A stretch of 64,000 nt of DNA from Staphylotrichum longicolle. Taxonomy: Eukaryota > Ascomycota > Sordariomycetes > Sordariales > Chaetomiaceae. Where the stretch lies: the NCBI GenBank assembly GCA_019096155.1, contig JAHCVI010000004.1:558001-622000 (forward strand), written 5' to 3'. Below are positions 10,034 through 20,480 of the stretch, one piece after another. Below the pieces are notes generated by a model. It saw only the letters and a program-made list of their open reading frames with translations. It was not told where the DNA came from and did no database searches. A program made the translations under genes and the position numbers. The first letter of the stretch is position 1. Each line of letters starts with the position of its first letter.

Positions 10034-10318
10034 GTCGTGCGTGGGAAGGGTAGGTAGGCTTTGCTGGAGGACCGACCGGCGTTGCCATGGCTGCTTCGCA
10101 CTCGGGTGAAGTCAAGTTCTTGGCCTTTTTGTCACGGTTAGCCAGCAAGTATCCTTGCTACAGGCTTGGTACTTGCCTTTTCGTATGGGCAGACCTCCAT
10201 AACCCAGGTTTGGTAGGCTGTCCACTTCGCTGCTTCGGTTTGGCCGTCTAGAAGGGCGTTTTGCATTTGCAGAGCTTTCAGGTTCGGAAGTTGGTAGAGA
10301 AAGAGGTCGACAAAAAGC

Positions 10319-10735
10319 CACATGAAGGCGCATTCCAGGTGGCACATTCCAGGAGGCGCATTTCAGGTGGTACATTCTAGGAGATACATTTCAGGTGGCC
10401 CATTCAGGAGGTGCATTTCAGGCGGCACGTTCCAGGCGGCCAGGTCGCACATCCTCGCAGGTCCATTCATCTTATTCTCTCCCCTAGATTGGTCAAACAC
10501 CGGACGAGAGCACCAGCGAGCTCGATCCGGCGGGTGACGAGCCACACCTTCAGCCCCGCGGCCAACACAGCGCCGTTCCAGTCGTGGTGTTGATCCACAA
10601 CGAAGCTCCGGCAGCTGCGGCCTCCCTCGACATCGTGATCACCATAACGACAACGATCGAGCGTGTGTAGCAGGCTCACCCGCGCTGCAGACGACGAAGG
10701 GAATAGTGTGGAGGGCCGTAGACTGAGCGGCTCTA
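10319..10735 (-). repeat. Un-RIPped copy of a dispersed repeat with a 15/30-bp minisatellite
   Basis: Bases 10319-10450 are degenerate tandem copies of CATTYCAGGYGGYAC (15 bp). On the minus strand they encode a decapeptide-like repeat such as NVPPEMHLL. Bases 10480-10735 are unique sequence. Reverse-complemented, the whole block aligns with 20905-21345, where most CpA positions have become TpA. The minus ORF at 10467-10679 has a counterpart frame in the RIPped copy, so the repeat may once have coded for protein. The family is not recognised. Confidence 0.8.
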
Positions 10736-10771
10736 TATCAGGGAAAGTGATAGGCTACAGTTGTTATCACT

Positions 10772-11281
10772 TTACACCCCTTTGCCCCTTTTAATCCTCT
10801 CCAAAACTTCGAAGCGCCTCTCATCCGTCTCCTTTCCCCAAACCTTGGCCACATCATAATATTCCTCAAACACCTCTGCCCCGTCTGGCAATGTGATCTA
10901 AGGGACCTTCGAGCTCGTGTAAATATGCACATCCGGCACAATCTCGCAAGGCTCGTCCAGCGTGCCAACCCGTATGAATCGAATGGCAGGGCCACCTCCA
11001 GCGTAGTTGGACCACACCGCAACAGAACATCCTGGACAGCGTGCAATTGTTTGTCCCCTGCCGCTCAGCGAAGGTGTCTTGATGGTGATCGGTTCTTCGT
11101 TCAAGTGGATGACGTCCTCGGCAGGAAAGAGCGCGTTGATGGCGAAGGCGGAACCGGTTTCGCGTTGACACCACGTGCAGTGACAGCAGTGGACGATCAG
11201 GGGCTTGCTGGTGAGGCGGTAGCGGACGGAGCGGCAGGTGCAGCCGCCTCCGAGAGTCTTTTCCGCAGTGGGTGGGTTCAT
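10772..11281 (-). pseudogene. GFA (CENP-V/GFA) domain protein with one amber codon
   Basis: The likely start is the ATG at 11279-11281 (MNPPTAEKTLGGG). The protein has the GFA zinc ligands: GGGCTCRSVRY, HCCHCTWCQRETGSAF and ARCPGCSV. GFA-family proteins bind zinc and are linked to glutathione-dependent formaldehyde chemistry, though the role of most fungal paralogues is unknown. The frame hits TAG at 10898-10900 after SSKVP. It then continues without a frameshift (ITLPDGAEVFEEYYDVAKVW) to TAA at 10772-10774, giving about 169 residues. The plus-strand context CTA fits a CCA-to-CTA change, so a Trp codon was probably turned into a stop by a RIP-like mutation. The zinc-binding core is intact upstream of the stop, so a shortened product is possible. 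Confidence 0.8.
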
Positions 11282-11556
11282 TGTAGAAGGTGGTGAGTGA
11301 TGAAGAATGGCGATGAAGCGCCGGAGACCCGAGGGAAGAGGAGGCGGCACGTTAATGAGAAGCTATTTGGGAAGTTGACTCCCAGCTCCGCCCCGAGTCA
11401 CGGGAACAGTGACGTGTCGGGATGTCATGGAAAGGCGTGCCAAGAACACTCATCCGTCAAGCTAGTCCATTATTCGCCGAGGTCTTGGTTAGCGGCGGTG
11501 GTTTACTTCAACATACAGGCACGCACACATACCCTTGCGCCTTATCGTCATAAGCG

Positions 11557-12086
11557 TTGATGTCGTGGAGAGGGGGAACTCGCCGGCACGGAAGCGCCGC
11601 CCGATTTCGGCTCTGGGTTGCGGCGACCGGCGCGCACCAGCAGACGCTCGAGGGACATTGCAGCTCGGTCAGGGCAGTAGCGTTCTCGCCGACGGCACTA
11701 CACTGGCGTCAGCTTCACTCGATAGGACCATCCGGCTCTGGGATACGACGACCGGCACGCACCGGCAGACGCTCGAGGGGCATCGCGGTTACGCCAACGC
11801 ACTGGGGTTTTCCAGAAATGGTCAATGTCTCGAGACGGACCAAGGGCTGCTGAGCATAACTGTAAACTCCGACGCTTCAAGCAGCTTTCAAGACCAGAAA
11901 CCCCCCAGCGGTTATCTCTTCGTCGGCGACGACTGGGTCACAAGATATGGGACGAGCATTCTTTGGCTTCCTGCCGACTATCGTGCAACATGTGTGGCGG
12001 TTCATGATCGCACACTCATCCTAGGACATGCCTCTGGCCAAGTGACGTTTTTTCGCTTTGCTTTTACGGAAGGTGGATTTCTGTAA
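11557..12086 (+). pseudogene. C-terminal WD40 tail of a NACHT-WD40 NLR
   Basis: Two WD40 units are visible: WVAATGAHQQTLEGH with AVAFSP in one frame, then LASASLDRTIRLWDTTTG and HRQTLEGHRG in another. A frameshift near 11690 is therefore required. The C-terminal segment (YLFVGDDWVTRYGTSILWLP, then RATCVAVHDRTLILGHASGQ) is the typical end of fungal HET-E/HNWD-like NACHT-WD40 proteins. The NACHT and N-terminal effector domains are absent. In intact relatives WD40 repeats act as the recognition part of the receptor. Confidence 0.8.
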
Positions 12087-12407
12087 TTGTTGTATCTCGG
12101 CTTAAGTGAAGGACGTGGAAGTCATGTCTGCATTATTTTTGGATCCCGAGACCCGCTGTTATCTGATCCCTCCTACCCCAAATGATAAGCTTTTGATCGT
12201 TCTTGGATACTTTTTGGTCATGTTTTGAAAAAATGACCAGGACCCCTGTCTGAAGAACCAGACTAACAAACCTAACTTTCCAGGGCCCCCATCGAACCCC
12301 TCATAGTCCCGCCATGCCCGCAGGACTTGCCGCTGCTCATTTCCACCCCATCCCAGTCCTGCTGCAGAGAGATCCAAAACAACCACTGATTGTGAAGTCG
12401 GACAACC

Positions 12408-14234
12408 ATGGCTCCGGGACGCTCCCTTTTCAAAGTCCTCGGCGTTGGTGCCGGGCGGCCCTGGCGCTCTGCCTCGGCCATCACCGCGCGCAAGCCCAAG
12501 CCGGCAGACCCAGGACGACGGTCGTTGTGCGACCTACCTGATGAGATCATCATGTTGATCATCCAACACGTGCAAGACATCAGCCCCGGAACCGTCGTCG
12601 CCCTGGCTTCGACGAGCTCGCTCATCTACACCAAGGCCCGCTACGTCCAACACCAGCACGTCACCATCAGTCTCAAGTTGAGCAAGGCCAAGAATGAGAT
12701 TGCCTTCCTGAAATACCTCTCCTCCAACGGCTTGTTGCCCGCCATCCGCTCCCTTCGGTTTGTCGAGCTCGACGACACCAAGCAGAAGGGCTACCAGATT
12801 CCGACGCCTCTGTACGGCCTAATCGACCAGATGACTAGCCTCCTTGATATCCACTTGGACGCGTTCTGCTACCCCGTCCCCGCATCACTACTCGAGAATC
12901 TGAAACGGCGTACTCGGGTCCGACTTCATCTTTCTGTCATGACCTTCAATGAGTACACCGCAGCCATTGTAGCCCGCGAATTCACCAATCTGACAGGTAG
13001 CCCGAATCTTTATTCACTTCGGGCCGACATCCAGTACGTCCCCGCCGAGGAATGCATACAGACGACTCGGCCATTGAAACAACTTTTGTTATCATGTCCC
13101 AACCTACGCAAGCTCTCCCTTGACATTTACAGGCAGCGCGAGGGCTGCCTACGGTTTGAACCTTGCGTCGAGTACTACGGCCTTGGTCTGGTGGGCGATG
13201 AGCGGTTGCCTCCATTCGAGGAACTCGTTCTCCTCGAATACCCCTAGGGCCGGAGTTCTGGCTTCCCATGGGGTATCAAAGGGTATCCCGGCAAGAAAGA
13301 TGAAATCGAGCAAGACTACTGGGCCAGCCATTGTGACTGGTCCCATCTACGCCGACTGGTTGAACCTAAGGGCTCGCTAGCACACCGGATCGCGCAGCAG
13401 CTGACGGCGCTGCAAGAAGTTGACCTTTGCTCGGCTTACCATTTCCCGACTATCTACAAGCACGACGAACGAGCCATGATACACTTCTTGGAGACCATCC
13501 CCTCCATGCTCGACTCCATTACGGTGCCCAACTTTGCGTCTCTCAGCACTACCCCCATCATTAGACACGGATCCCGTCTGCGCAGTCTAGAACTTGTCTG
13601 TCCCCTGCCTTACTGCACTGGGCCGCCTGAATCTCGATGGACCGAGGGCATAGCCGGCATTCAAGCCCTCACGGAACTCCGAGACGGACTCCCACGGCTC
13701 GAACATCTCAGCATTCACCTTACCGCCGACGGCAACGACTGGTCGTACCCCACGCTAGACATAGTAGCTGGTTTTCCGCGCCTACGGTCGGTCAAATTCA
13801 ACACCGCCTTGGCCGTTCCCCGAAGCGACGTCGACGCCCCAGCTCCTCCACATGTCACCGCAGCATCCGCCGAATCTCTCTTGCGCTACATGCGTGAGCG
13901 CTCGACCACCGAGCCGCCGTCTCTGCAGCGGTTGCATCTTGTCTCCGACAATGGGTGGAGTGACCAAGGCGGCGTATCCCCGGCCAGGGCTAACGCGACG
14001 GGCATCGTCTGCCAGGTTAGCCACGACGATCGCGACTGGACAGTGACGTGCACCAAGCTAAGCGAGGCGCTCAACGAAAAGCTGCGGCGCGTCGTCAGAG
14101 ATGGCGAGGCACCTTCGCCCGCGGATATGGCCAGGATCGACTTTAAGGTTGCGCTGGAAGGGCCGATATCCAGTTCAGTGTATTGGGACATGCAGAAATC
14201 TGACCCGCGTCCACCCGGCGTCTTGTTTGGCTAA
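12408..14234 (+). pseudogene. F-box-like protein of about 608 residues with one amber codon
   Basis: One frame runs from the ATG at 12408 to TAA near 14232. It is broken only by TAG at 13245-13247 (LLEYP, stop, GRSSGFPWG). The N-terminus has a basic leader and an F-box-like helix set (SLCDLPDEIIMLIIQHVQDI, then TVVALASTSSLIYTKAR). The rest is Leu-rich with repeated PNLRKLSLDI- and PRLEHLSIHL-type units, typical of fungal F-box proteins that use a degenerate leucine-rich region to choose substrates for SCF ubiquitin ligases. The stop is consistent with CAG-to-TAG in a CpA context. No frameshift exists, so the nonsense change may be recent. Two shorter products are formally possible. Confidence 0.75.
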
Positions 14235-14299
14235 CGGATCCTTCTGCTTTCTATGGTATATAGGTAGTGAGCCGGTGTCATACACGGCAAGCAGAAGAG

Positions 14300-14644
14300 T
14301 CAAGGCTGCGTTGTAAGCTCTACTGTATTGTCAAGACGCCGGACGACGCAACGATCCTTCGGCTAAAGGGGCAGGGACTTTCTTGGATCGAGATCGCCGA
14401 GCAGTTCCCACGGCGCAGTGCCGGGGCTATCCAGTTGAGGTATTATACTAAGCTCAAAAGGGAGGAGGAGTGGGAGGTGGAGGCGATTTGCCGGCATAGA
14501 ACGCGGGATGACGGCGACCTGGAACTGCTTGCAAGATGGACGGGTGGAGAGGAGACATGGGAGCCATATGAGAACGTGGCGGAGACGAAGGCGCTTGACG
14601 AGTATGAGCGTCGTCATGGCGGGGTTGGTGTAGATATCATCTGA
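14300..14644 (+). CDS. SANT/Myb-like plus chromodomain protein, N-terminally truncated
   Basis: The frame reads TPDDATILRLKGQGLSWIEI, QFPRRSAGAIQLRYYTKLK (a SANT/Myb-like helix-turn-helix), then EEWEVEAICRHRTRDDGDLE and WTGGEETWEPYENV (a chromodomain), ending at TGA 14642-14644. The open frame extends upstream to about 14267 without an obvious good start, and related copies have a longer N-terminus (GRARYTPADD type). The same SANT-chromodomain pair recurs in RIPped form near 19.9-20.1 kb and near 56.6-57.1 kb, so this is a repeated, probably mobile-associated family. Chromodomains bind methylated histone tails and SANT domains bind DNA or histones. The role here is unknown. Confidence 0.6.
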   Translation, partial: SRLRCKLYCIVKTPDDATILRLKGQGLSWIEIAEQFPRRSAGAIQLRYYTKLKREEEWEVEAICRHRTRDDGDLELLARWTGGEETWEPYENVAETKALDEYERRHGGVGVDII

Positions 14645-14780
14645 GATTAATACCAAACACGCTCGAGGGCATCAATGTGTGTGTTTGTGTGAGATTCCCG
14701 TGCCCACCGCCCTATTCCCTCCTCTTCCCCATTCCCCCTCTGGCTAAAACTCCCCGTTGGAGGCTTACACCCAACCGCTG

Positions 14781-15204
14781 CGGCAATGACATGGCGGCAA
14801 GGCAGATTGGGTCTGAGAACAACCTCGTGATCGCCTCGCTCCCCGCAGGGGTGTACGGCACAACGTCCGCTGCCACCACCGCGTCGAGCCTGCTTGCCTC
14901 CCTACCGCAAATCCGAATCGGGCTCCTGGTAGGGATCGGGGGCGGCATTGCCAGATCAGACGAGGGTATGGACATCCGGCTTCGCGACGTCGTCGTTAGT
15001 GGCTTGACGCCTCCTGCGGTTCGACATTTTCAAGAGGGGCACGCAGTCAGTCTCCCCTCAGGAACAAGTTCCCAAATCAACCCCATTCAAATCGCCAGGA
15101 TAGAATCTGGTGTCATAAAGCCAAGCGATGGGTCCTTCTCTCGACTAATTAGCCGCGATGAGACAAGGAAAATCAGTTGGAAGTCGCGTGTGCTTGGCCC
15201 TTAA
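14781..15204 (+). pseudogene. Nucleoside phosphorylase (PNP/UDP, Pfs-type) domain fragment
   Basis: The translated frame reads NNLVIASLPAGVYGTTSAAT, SLLASLPQIRIGLLVGIGGG, then MDIRLRDVVVS. This is the N-terminal half of the PNP_UDP domain that often forms the effector end of fungal NLRs. The sequence then drifts into unrelated residues and stops at 15204. The C-terminal half, including the second nucleoside-binding region, is absent. The frame before 14781 looks non-coding. It resembles, at protein level, the PNP domain of the large NLR at 60-61.1 kb. Confidence 0.7.
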
Positions 15205-15261
15205 CCCGTACGTAAACGACATAGCCCTCTCGGCGCACGTCGAACAATGACGTCGCGGTAA

Positions 15262-15620
15262 TCAGATCGATGAACTTGTGGTGTCCATAGTTCCGGGAGT
15301 CGAAGTCCGGGTATCGGTGGTGAGAACGTGATGGACCCAGCCGAGCGCGGCCCAGTGGTCATGGAGCGAGCTCGCCTCTACAACCGACTGTAGACGAGCT
15401 GCCAGTTGGGTGTCCTGGTTGACGGGGGTGGCCGAGGCATGTTGCTGGGGCGCAACAAATTGGATGACGGGTAGTGGGTGTCCCTGGTGATACTCGACGG
15501 TCACCATCGTCGCCGCGACGGCCAGCGCAGCGAGCCAAGGATTCTTACGCACTCCAAGAGAAGCTTTGCCGATCTGACTTTTTGTGCGCTCCATGTCGTG
15601 TTGACAATGCCCTTGGACGG
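15262..15620 (-). CDS. Hypothetical protein, small
   Basis: The minus frame gives about 110-130 residues with a hydrophobic stretch (NPWLAALAVAATMVTVEY), then VIQFVAPQQHASATPVNQDT and a His/Trp-rich end. I do not recognise a family. Composition looks coding and a single membrane anchor is possible. The start is uncertain: ATG codons lie near 15661 and 15597. Confidence 0.35.
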
Positions 15621-16065
15621 CGTCAAAAACGCGAGAAAACAGCACTTCTTGAGTGCATTGCAAAACTGGGCATTTTCTCCAATGGTACGGGTGTGCACTC
15701 CCTGACTGCAGTAGGGAGGCGCTGTATCCCAGCTATCTGCCTCCTGTAAGTTTTTCCCCCCAAGTGCTGATCGCACCATGCCCGGACTTGTGGACATGGG
15801 CTCCCATCGCCTGAACCGCTACAGTGATATGAAACAGGCTGATGGATAATGGTCCGCGGACTTGAAACCCTTGTACCTGCCTCTCCAGTTGCCACCCTTC
15901 GGGCATTTCTGGATCCGGTGAATTGAGAAGAGCATCATCGCTTTACGTCCTTGTTCATGTTGTGGCGAGTTGGCTATGTTGTCGCCCTCTGCTCAAGTAT
16001 TGACGCCCCGTCCTACCTGTTTACCGTCTGCTAATTTATACCCATTCTAGGTTAATAAGGCTGCG

Positions 16066-17672
16066 ATGAAGCGCCAGAGGCAGTCCCCGTCCCTAGGTCA
16101 CTCACCGTCAACCACAGCATCTGACGAAACCATCGAATATAAGGAGCCTCTGGCGAAAGTGCCACGTCGGGCGACCAAACTGCGTTTCCTTAGCCCGGAA
16201 GACTCTACCGAAGGGGCTCTTTTAGAGCAGTCGAATTCTGGAGTGAATGGAAGCGCAGGTGATCTTTCGGTATCCATTCCCGGATTCACAGACTCGGCAA
16301 GTGCCCGCTTCTCCCAACAAGGCGCCTTAACCCCCGCGTACAAAGAGGCTATATGGAGAAACTGGGATATGGAAGCTGCAAAGCAGTCACCGGACGCAGA
16401 GGCGGAGAGCATTCGAACCGAGATATTGGTTGGTTGCGGCATTGACCTTTCCCAAGTCGCCCGGACCGAATCACCCCCCCAAGCCCTTAAAACCCTCGCA
16501 CAAGAATACTTGGGTTTCGACCAATCTGTCGACGATGCTCTCGCTACGGCAATCTCCGCGGAGGAGGAAGAAGAGGCCGCTCTCAGGGCCATGGCAAGAC
16601 TGGCAGCCGCCATCGATAGGATTGCCCGCGGTCCCTGGGAAAAGCATGCCAAATCGTCCGGCCAGCATTACGATCCCGTTCGGGAGGCTGCCTAGTCGTC
16701 TGGCAACCGAGGCAGGCCCGCGGCGTCAGCTGCTGGAACGGCAGAGGAGGAGAAGTCGCTCAAACTCGGTTTCCCGCCCGAAATACGGAACCCCAACACA
16801 TCCAGGGGGCTACGACCATCGTATCGTCTTCAGCACAAACGGATTGGGCACGACATCTCGGTAAGAGCGCCTCCAACCGGGAAGACAGGCGAGGTCCAGG
16901 TACGGGCTTATTCGGATTGCACCCTAAACCACGGCTTGTACCAGAGCTATGCGGTCCCAACCAAGCCGTCTACCAAGGCTCTCTCGTCTAGCAAGAGTTT
17001 CATAGCTATCAACACAAAGCCGTCCCCGATAAAGGCCAAACCATCCCTATTGGAACAACTCAAGATGATCACAAGGCAATCCCAGCTAGCCGCCGGCGAA
17101 TCCTGGGGACTCGTCTCGCCTCGTAGGTACGATTGCATCTTCGACTTTGCCGGCTGTAAAAAGACCTTCGGCTATAAGAAACTCTAGAAGCGTCACGTCG
17201 AAACCTAGTACTTCCTCCTTAAGTACTAGTGCTGTACCGAAGGCGCCTGCGCTAATAAGAAGACTTACTCTAATCCCGTCATCTTTAACTGTAAAGACGG
17301 CTTTGCCGAACATCTCCGGCTAAAATACGCTCCTAAGGATCTCAAATCTAGTAGAAATACCGCTAAATCTACCCTGCAATTCACTGAGTGGGATATGCAA
17401 GTCCGTACCCTCTAGGCTACTGCTATCTACTCGCGCTATGCCCCGCCTAGGCGTATATAGTGCCCCGTGATGGGGTGTATAGACGAGGCCTTCTATAGCG
17501 CTAAAGCGTTGGGCTAGTTGATAGAATACGTTATAGAGTATATAGAGGAAGGGAGTGGGATTGTATTTGATAGAGTGGGAAGAGCTATGCTTGTAGAGTG
17601 GGCTAGTAGGATGGATATAGCTATTATTAAGCGTAGGAAGGGAGACGATAGATAGGTATTGTAGCGAAATCC
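16066..17672 (+). pseudogene. C2H2 zinc-finger protein: normal 5' half, RIPped 3' half
   Basis: One frame can be followed from the ATG at 16066 for about 535 codons. The N-terminal 210 residues are clean (basic, Ser-rich, then an acidic helix). After a TAG at 16693 the frame continues to the zinc-finger region (RYDCIFDFAGCKKTFGYKKL, then CTEGACANKKTYSNPV and AEHLRLKYAPK). It ends with WASRMDIAIIKRRKGDDR. This matches the common fungal layout of a C2H2 finger region plus a conserved tail. Stops after 17185 all sit at expected Trp or Gln positions, and expected His residues read Tyr. CpA almost vanishes from about 17150 onward, so the RIP edge falls inside this gene. Confidence 0.75.
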
Positions 17673-18269
17673 TTAGGCTCTACGGTCTACTTCTTGAAGT
17701 TCGTAGCTCGTAGTTAGTATTAGCGGCGGGAAGCTAAATAGTGTATTTGGCGTACTTTACTATTAAGGAATTCCTTATCTATACTTCGTTTGCTAATCGT
17801 ATGCCTTTTAGTTTTCGTAAGATGTCGTGACTTAGTCCCTAAGGGTAGGAGGCTTGAAAGTCTAAGCTAGGGCCCTCTCGTAGCTCTTAGGTAGTGTCGG
17901 CCCGGCCGCCGACGAGGACGTAGTTATAGGATCGTTATAGACGGGTATAGGGTTGCCAATAGGCTGGGTATACTAGTACCTATACGAGTCTTTAGTATTA
18001 TTGCCGGGGTATACGGGTCTACTTGGTATATTGTCCGACCTTATTCTATCCGATTGGTTGATGCGCTCCCTACTCCTGCTTTGGCAAGGAGCCCCGCTCC
18101 GCCCGCTCCGTAATCAATTGCAACTCTACCCGTCTCGCCGACCGGTGCAAGTATCGGTTATAACGCGATGCCCTACTATATCCGTATTATCGGGTCGGCC
18201 TACTACGTTAAGACTGCTCGAGTATAGGTAGCTACCTACTATTAATGGGATAGCCCGACCTATAAAGTT
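17673..18269. repeat. RIPped spacer with a segment repeated at 23.1 kb
   Basis: Bases 18045-18260 and 23095-23310 are diverged direct repeats. Shared blocks are TATCCGATTRGTTGAT, GCTCCGCCC and TTGCAACTC, followed by AGGTAGCTACCTACTA-like sequence. No coding content is recognised. The repeated segment could be a promoter region or a transposon fragment. RIP is strong. Confidence 0.6.
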
Positions 18270-18601
18270 ATATTTTAGGTAGTACATTATAGGAGGTGTA
18301 TTTCAAGTAGTATATTCTAGGAGATATATTTCAGGCGGTACATTCTAGGCGGTACATTCTAGGCGGTATATTCCAGGTGGCACATTCTAGGCAGTACATT
18401 CCAGGTAGTACATTCTATATAACTAGTCGTGTATTCCGGGAGGTATATTCGTCGTATGCCCAAAGTAGCTCGAAGAAAGCGATATTTGTATCGTAAAGCC
18501 CTAGATTAATCAAATACTTTATATCTCAAACCGAAATGGAGTTATATCGTAAACCCCTAGATTGGTCAAACACTTTATATCTTAAACCGAAATAGAGTTA
18601 T
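18270..18601 (+). repeat. RIPped minisatellite arm (left) with a 56-bp tandem
   Basis: Bases 18270-18450 are tandem 15-bp units of the CATTYCAGGYGGYAC family, mutated toward TATTCTAGG. Two about 56-bp tandem copies follow (about 18490-18545 and 18546-18601), containing CCCTAGATTGGTCAAA-type sequence. The same elements occur in opposite orientation at 21110-21345 and un-RIPped at 10319-10520. Confidence 0.75.
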
Positions 18602-19084
18602 TATCGAAGGAACTTGTAGTATAGATTGTAGAGGAGGAAGCGAAGTAGGTTGCTGAGGTTACTACTAAGATTAATTATAATACTACTACTATAATTCTAC
18701 TATCAATATAGCTAAGTCCGAACCCTCGTTATTAGGGCTATAAATGTAAAGGCCGTAGTATCTAGTCTAAACCTCGTTGTTAGGACTATAGATATAATGG
18801 CTGCCAATTCTTAACCATTAGCAATTTTTATAGATACTAACGCAAGCATCGGTAGAATGAAGAAGCAATCTATCCTTAGTACAATACTATATTTGCTCTG
18901 GTCTATACTATCCTAAGCAAAAGGAATCGACCGGAAATACCACGGTACTAGGAGTATAGATATAATAGCTGGGTCTTTCAAAAGTATAGCTACCTCTATA
19001 GATACTAATGCTAGATGCTAGTATAGTATGTAACCTATCCTATATTCTCGTAGGGGCTCGATATGGTTACGTAGAATAGAAGGT
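18602..19084. repeat. RIPped block matching 56.37-56.53 kb
   Basis: The 18.71-18.87 kb segment matches 56376-56530 (shared blocks such as GTCCGAACCCTCGTT, GCAATTTTTATAGA and AACGC-AGCATCGGT), with CpA changed to TpA. It is followed by a degenerate third copy of the same motif near 18.93-19.02 kb. The un-RIPped relative codes the start of a SANT-type protein, so this is its decayed equivalent. Confidence 0.6.
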
Positions 19085-19310
19085 AAGCGCTGCCTCCTTA
19101 TAGGGCAAAGGAAGCTTTTAGTGCCTAGTACTAGCGGACGGGGCTAGAACAAGGGAGGCGTATAGAATAGGCCCCGATAACGGCCCCTAGGATATAATGA
19201 AATACGACTATATCTAATAGTAGGAGACTTCGGTGAGTAGACAAGCTAGGTCGTTGGGACATCGAGGGAGGGATATATATTGTAAAGTAAGCCAATTATA
19301 AAAGCCTTAA
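19085..19310. repeat. Dispersed repeat copy (also at 33.9, 34.8 and 9.95 kb)
   Basis: The block with CACCTAGTGCTAGCGGA-like, ACGACTATATCTAA and GACAAGCTAGGTCGT sequences recurs at about 33915-34120 and in part at 34790-35050. Its 3' part recurs, inverted and un-RIPped, at 9938-10030. No terminal repeats are resolved. It is probably the 3' end of a duplicated gene or a solo repeat. Confidence 0.65.
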
Positions 19311-19869
19311 AGATAAAACGCCCTTCTTTAGATAACCCCTTCTATATAAAGAATTGTAGACTGGCTAACTAGCAAGGTACTAGGCGATCGTTACGGCTAA
19401 GCCTCTTAGTGTTGGTAGCCTAAAAGAGTATAGGCGAGAGTTTTTTACCGGACGTCTAATCTAAAAGGTCAACGGCTAGTCTTTTACTAATTATCCCGAA
19501 GATTATATTCGGGCCGTCGATAGCGCTACTAGAGGTTTGTTCTAGAGTTATACAATAGTTGAAGACACGGTATAGAAACCGAAGCTTTCTAGTAGTGAGT
19601 ATTCACAATTAGCTATACCAGACTAAGAGGTATACCGTAGTTATAGCAATAAAGATATGCCTAGGTATAGATTTGGTAAGGGGCGCGACGAAGATAAATA
19701 ACGTAAGATATGATCTTCTAAGATAATCGAGTAAGAAGGTTTACGCCTTATAAAAGGAGTAAATGCCAGACTAGTGTGTAAATGAAGTTATTATACGGCC
19801 GAGGTAAAATCTCAGATAGTATCTATAGTAATCTACCTATAAAGATGCTTATACTTGTCAAGTGCCTAC
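19311..19869. other. RIPped sequence without recognisable coding content
   Basis: Frames are heavily interrupted by TAG and TAA. I could not recover any protein family by restoring likely Gln, Trp or His codons. Confidence 0.4.
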
Positions 19870-20160
19870 GTCTCTACTATATTCTTGTAGGGCTCCTATG
19901 TCTCCTCTCTACCTGTCTATCTTATAAGTAGTTCCAAGTTGCTATTATCCTACGTTCTATACCGGCAAATCGCCTCTACCTCCTACTCCTCCTCCCTTTT
20001 GAGTTTAGTATAATACTTTAACTAGATAGCCCTGGTACTACGCTCTAGGAACTGCTTAGCGATCTCGATCTAAGAAAGTCCCTGCCCCTTTAGCCGAAGG
20101 ATCGTTGTATCGTCTACTAGGGTATACCTTGCCCTCCTTAAAGTTGAAGTTGGTTTGTCC
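19870..20160 (-). pseudogene. RIPped SANT-chromodomain gene copy
   Basis: On the minus strand this segment parallels the un-RIPped copy at 56735-57100. The shared landmarks are the chromodomain stretch with GGGCTCCTATGTCTCCTCTC on the plus strand, the AAGTAGTTCCAAG block, and the SANT stretch with GATCTCGATC-AAGAAAG. Nearly every difference is CA to TA or TG to TA. Stops fall throughout, so it cannot be functional. Confidence 0.65.
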
Positions 20161-20239
20161 TTATACTTAGTAATCTAGTTGCTCTTCTATCTCGCTAGAT
20201 AGTGCCTCTTTATAGTAATACTTTGATTCCGCTCTATAG

Positions 20240-20480
20240 TGCCCCTACCCTATTCTATATTCTACGTATAGATCCTAGGTAAACTATACGTTGAAAGTGG
20301 GTAACGAACTATCTATTGTAATACGCTTGAGGACTACGTCTCTGAGGGGCTATTCCCTAGATGCTATATATTCTATATATAGATCCTAGGTAAACTATAT
20401 TATAAAAGTAGATGGCGAACCGTCTATTAATATATACTTGAAGACTATATCTCTAAGGTGTAATTCCTCGAATGTTACGG
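20240..20480 (-). pseudogene. RIPped HEAT-like repeat pair of an NLR-type protein
   Basis: Two direct repeats of about 106-110 bp share GATCCTAGGTAAACTATA and GGACTACGTCTCTGAGG-like blocks. They translate on the minus strand into HEAT-like units resembling SSLSDEILTAVVAHSS of the un-RIPped copy at 57.2-57.3 kb. Gene order (SANT-chromodomain then HEAT) is the same in both places. Confidence 0.5.

Noticed and set aside
10319..10450. CRISPR-like array
   Set aside because: The units are 15 bp, contiguous and degenerate, with no spacers, in a eukaryote.
16098..16652. Minus ORF of 184 codons opposite the C2H2 gene
   Set aside because: Ser/Ala-rich shadow of the plus-strand frame, which continues into the zinc-finger region.
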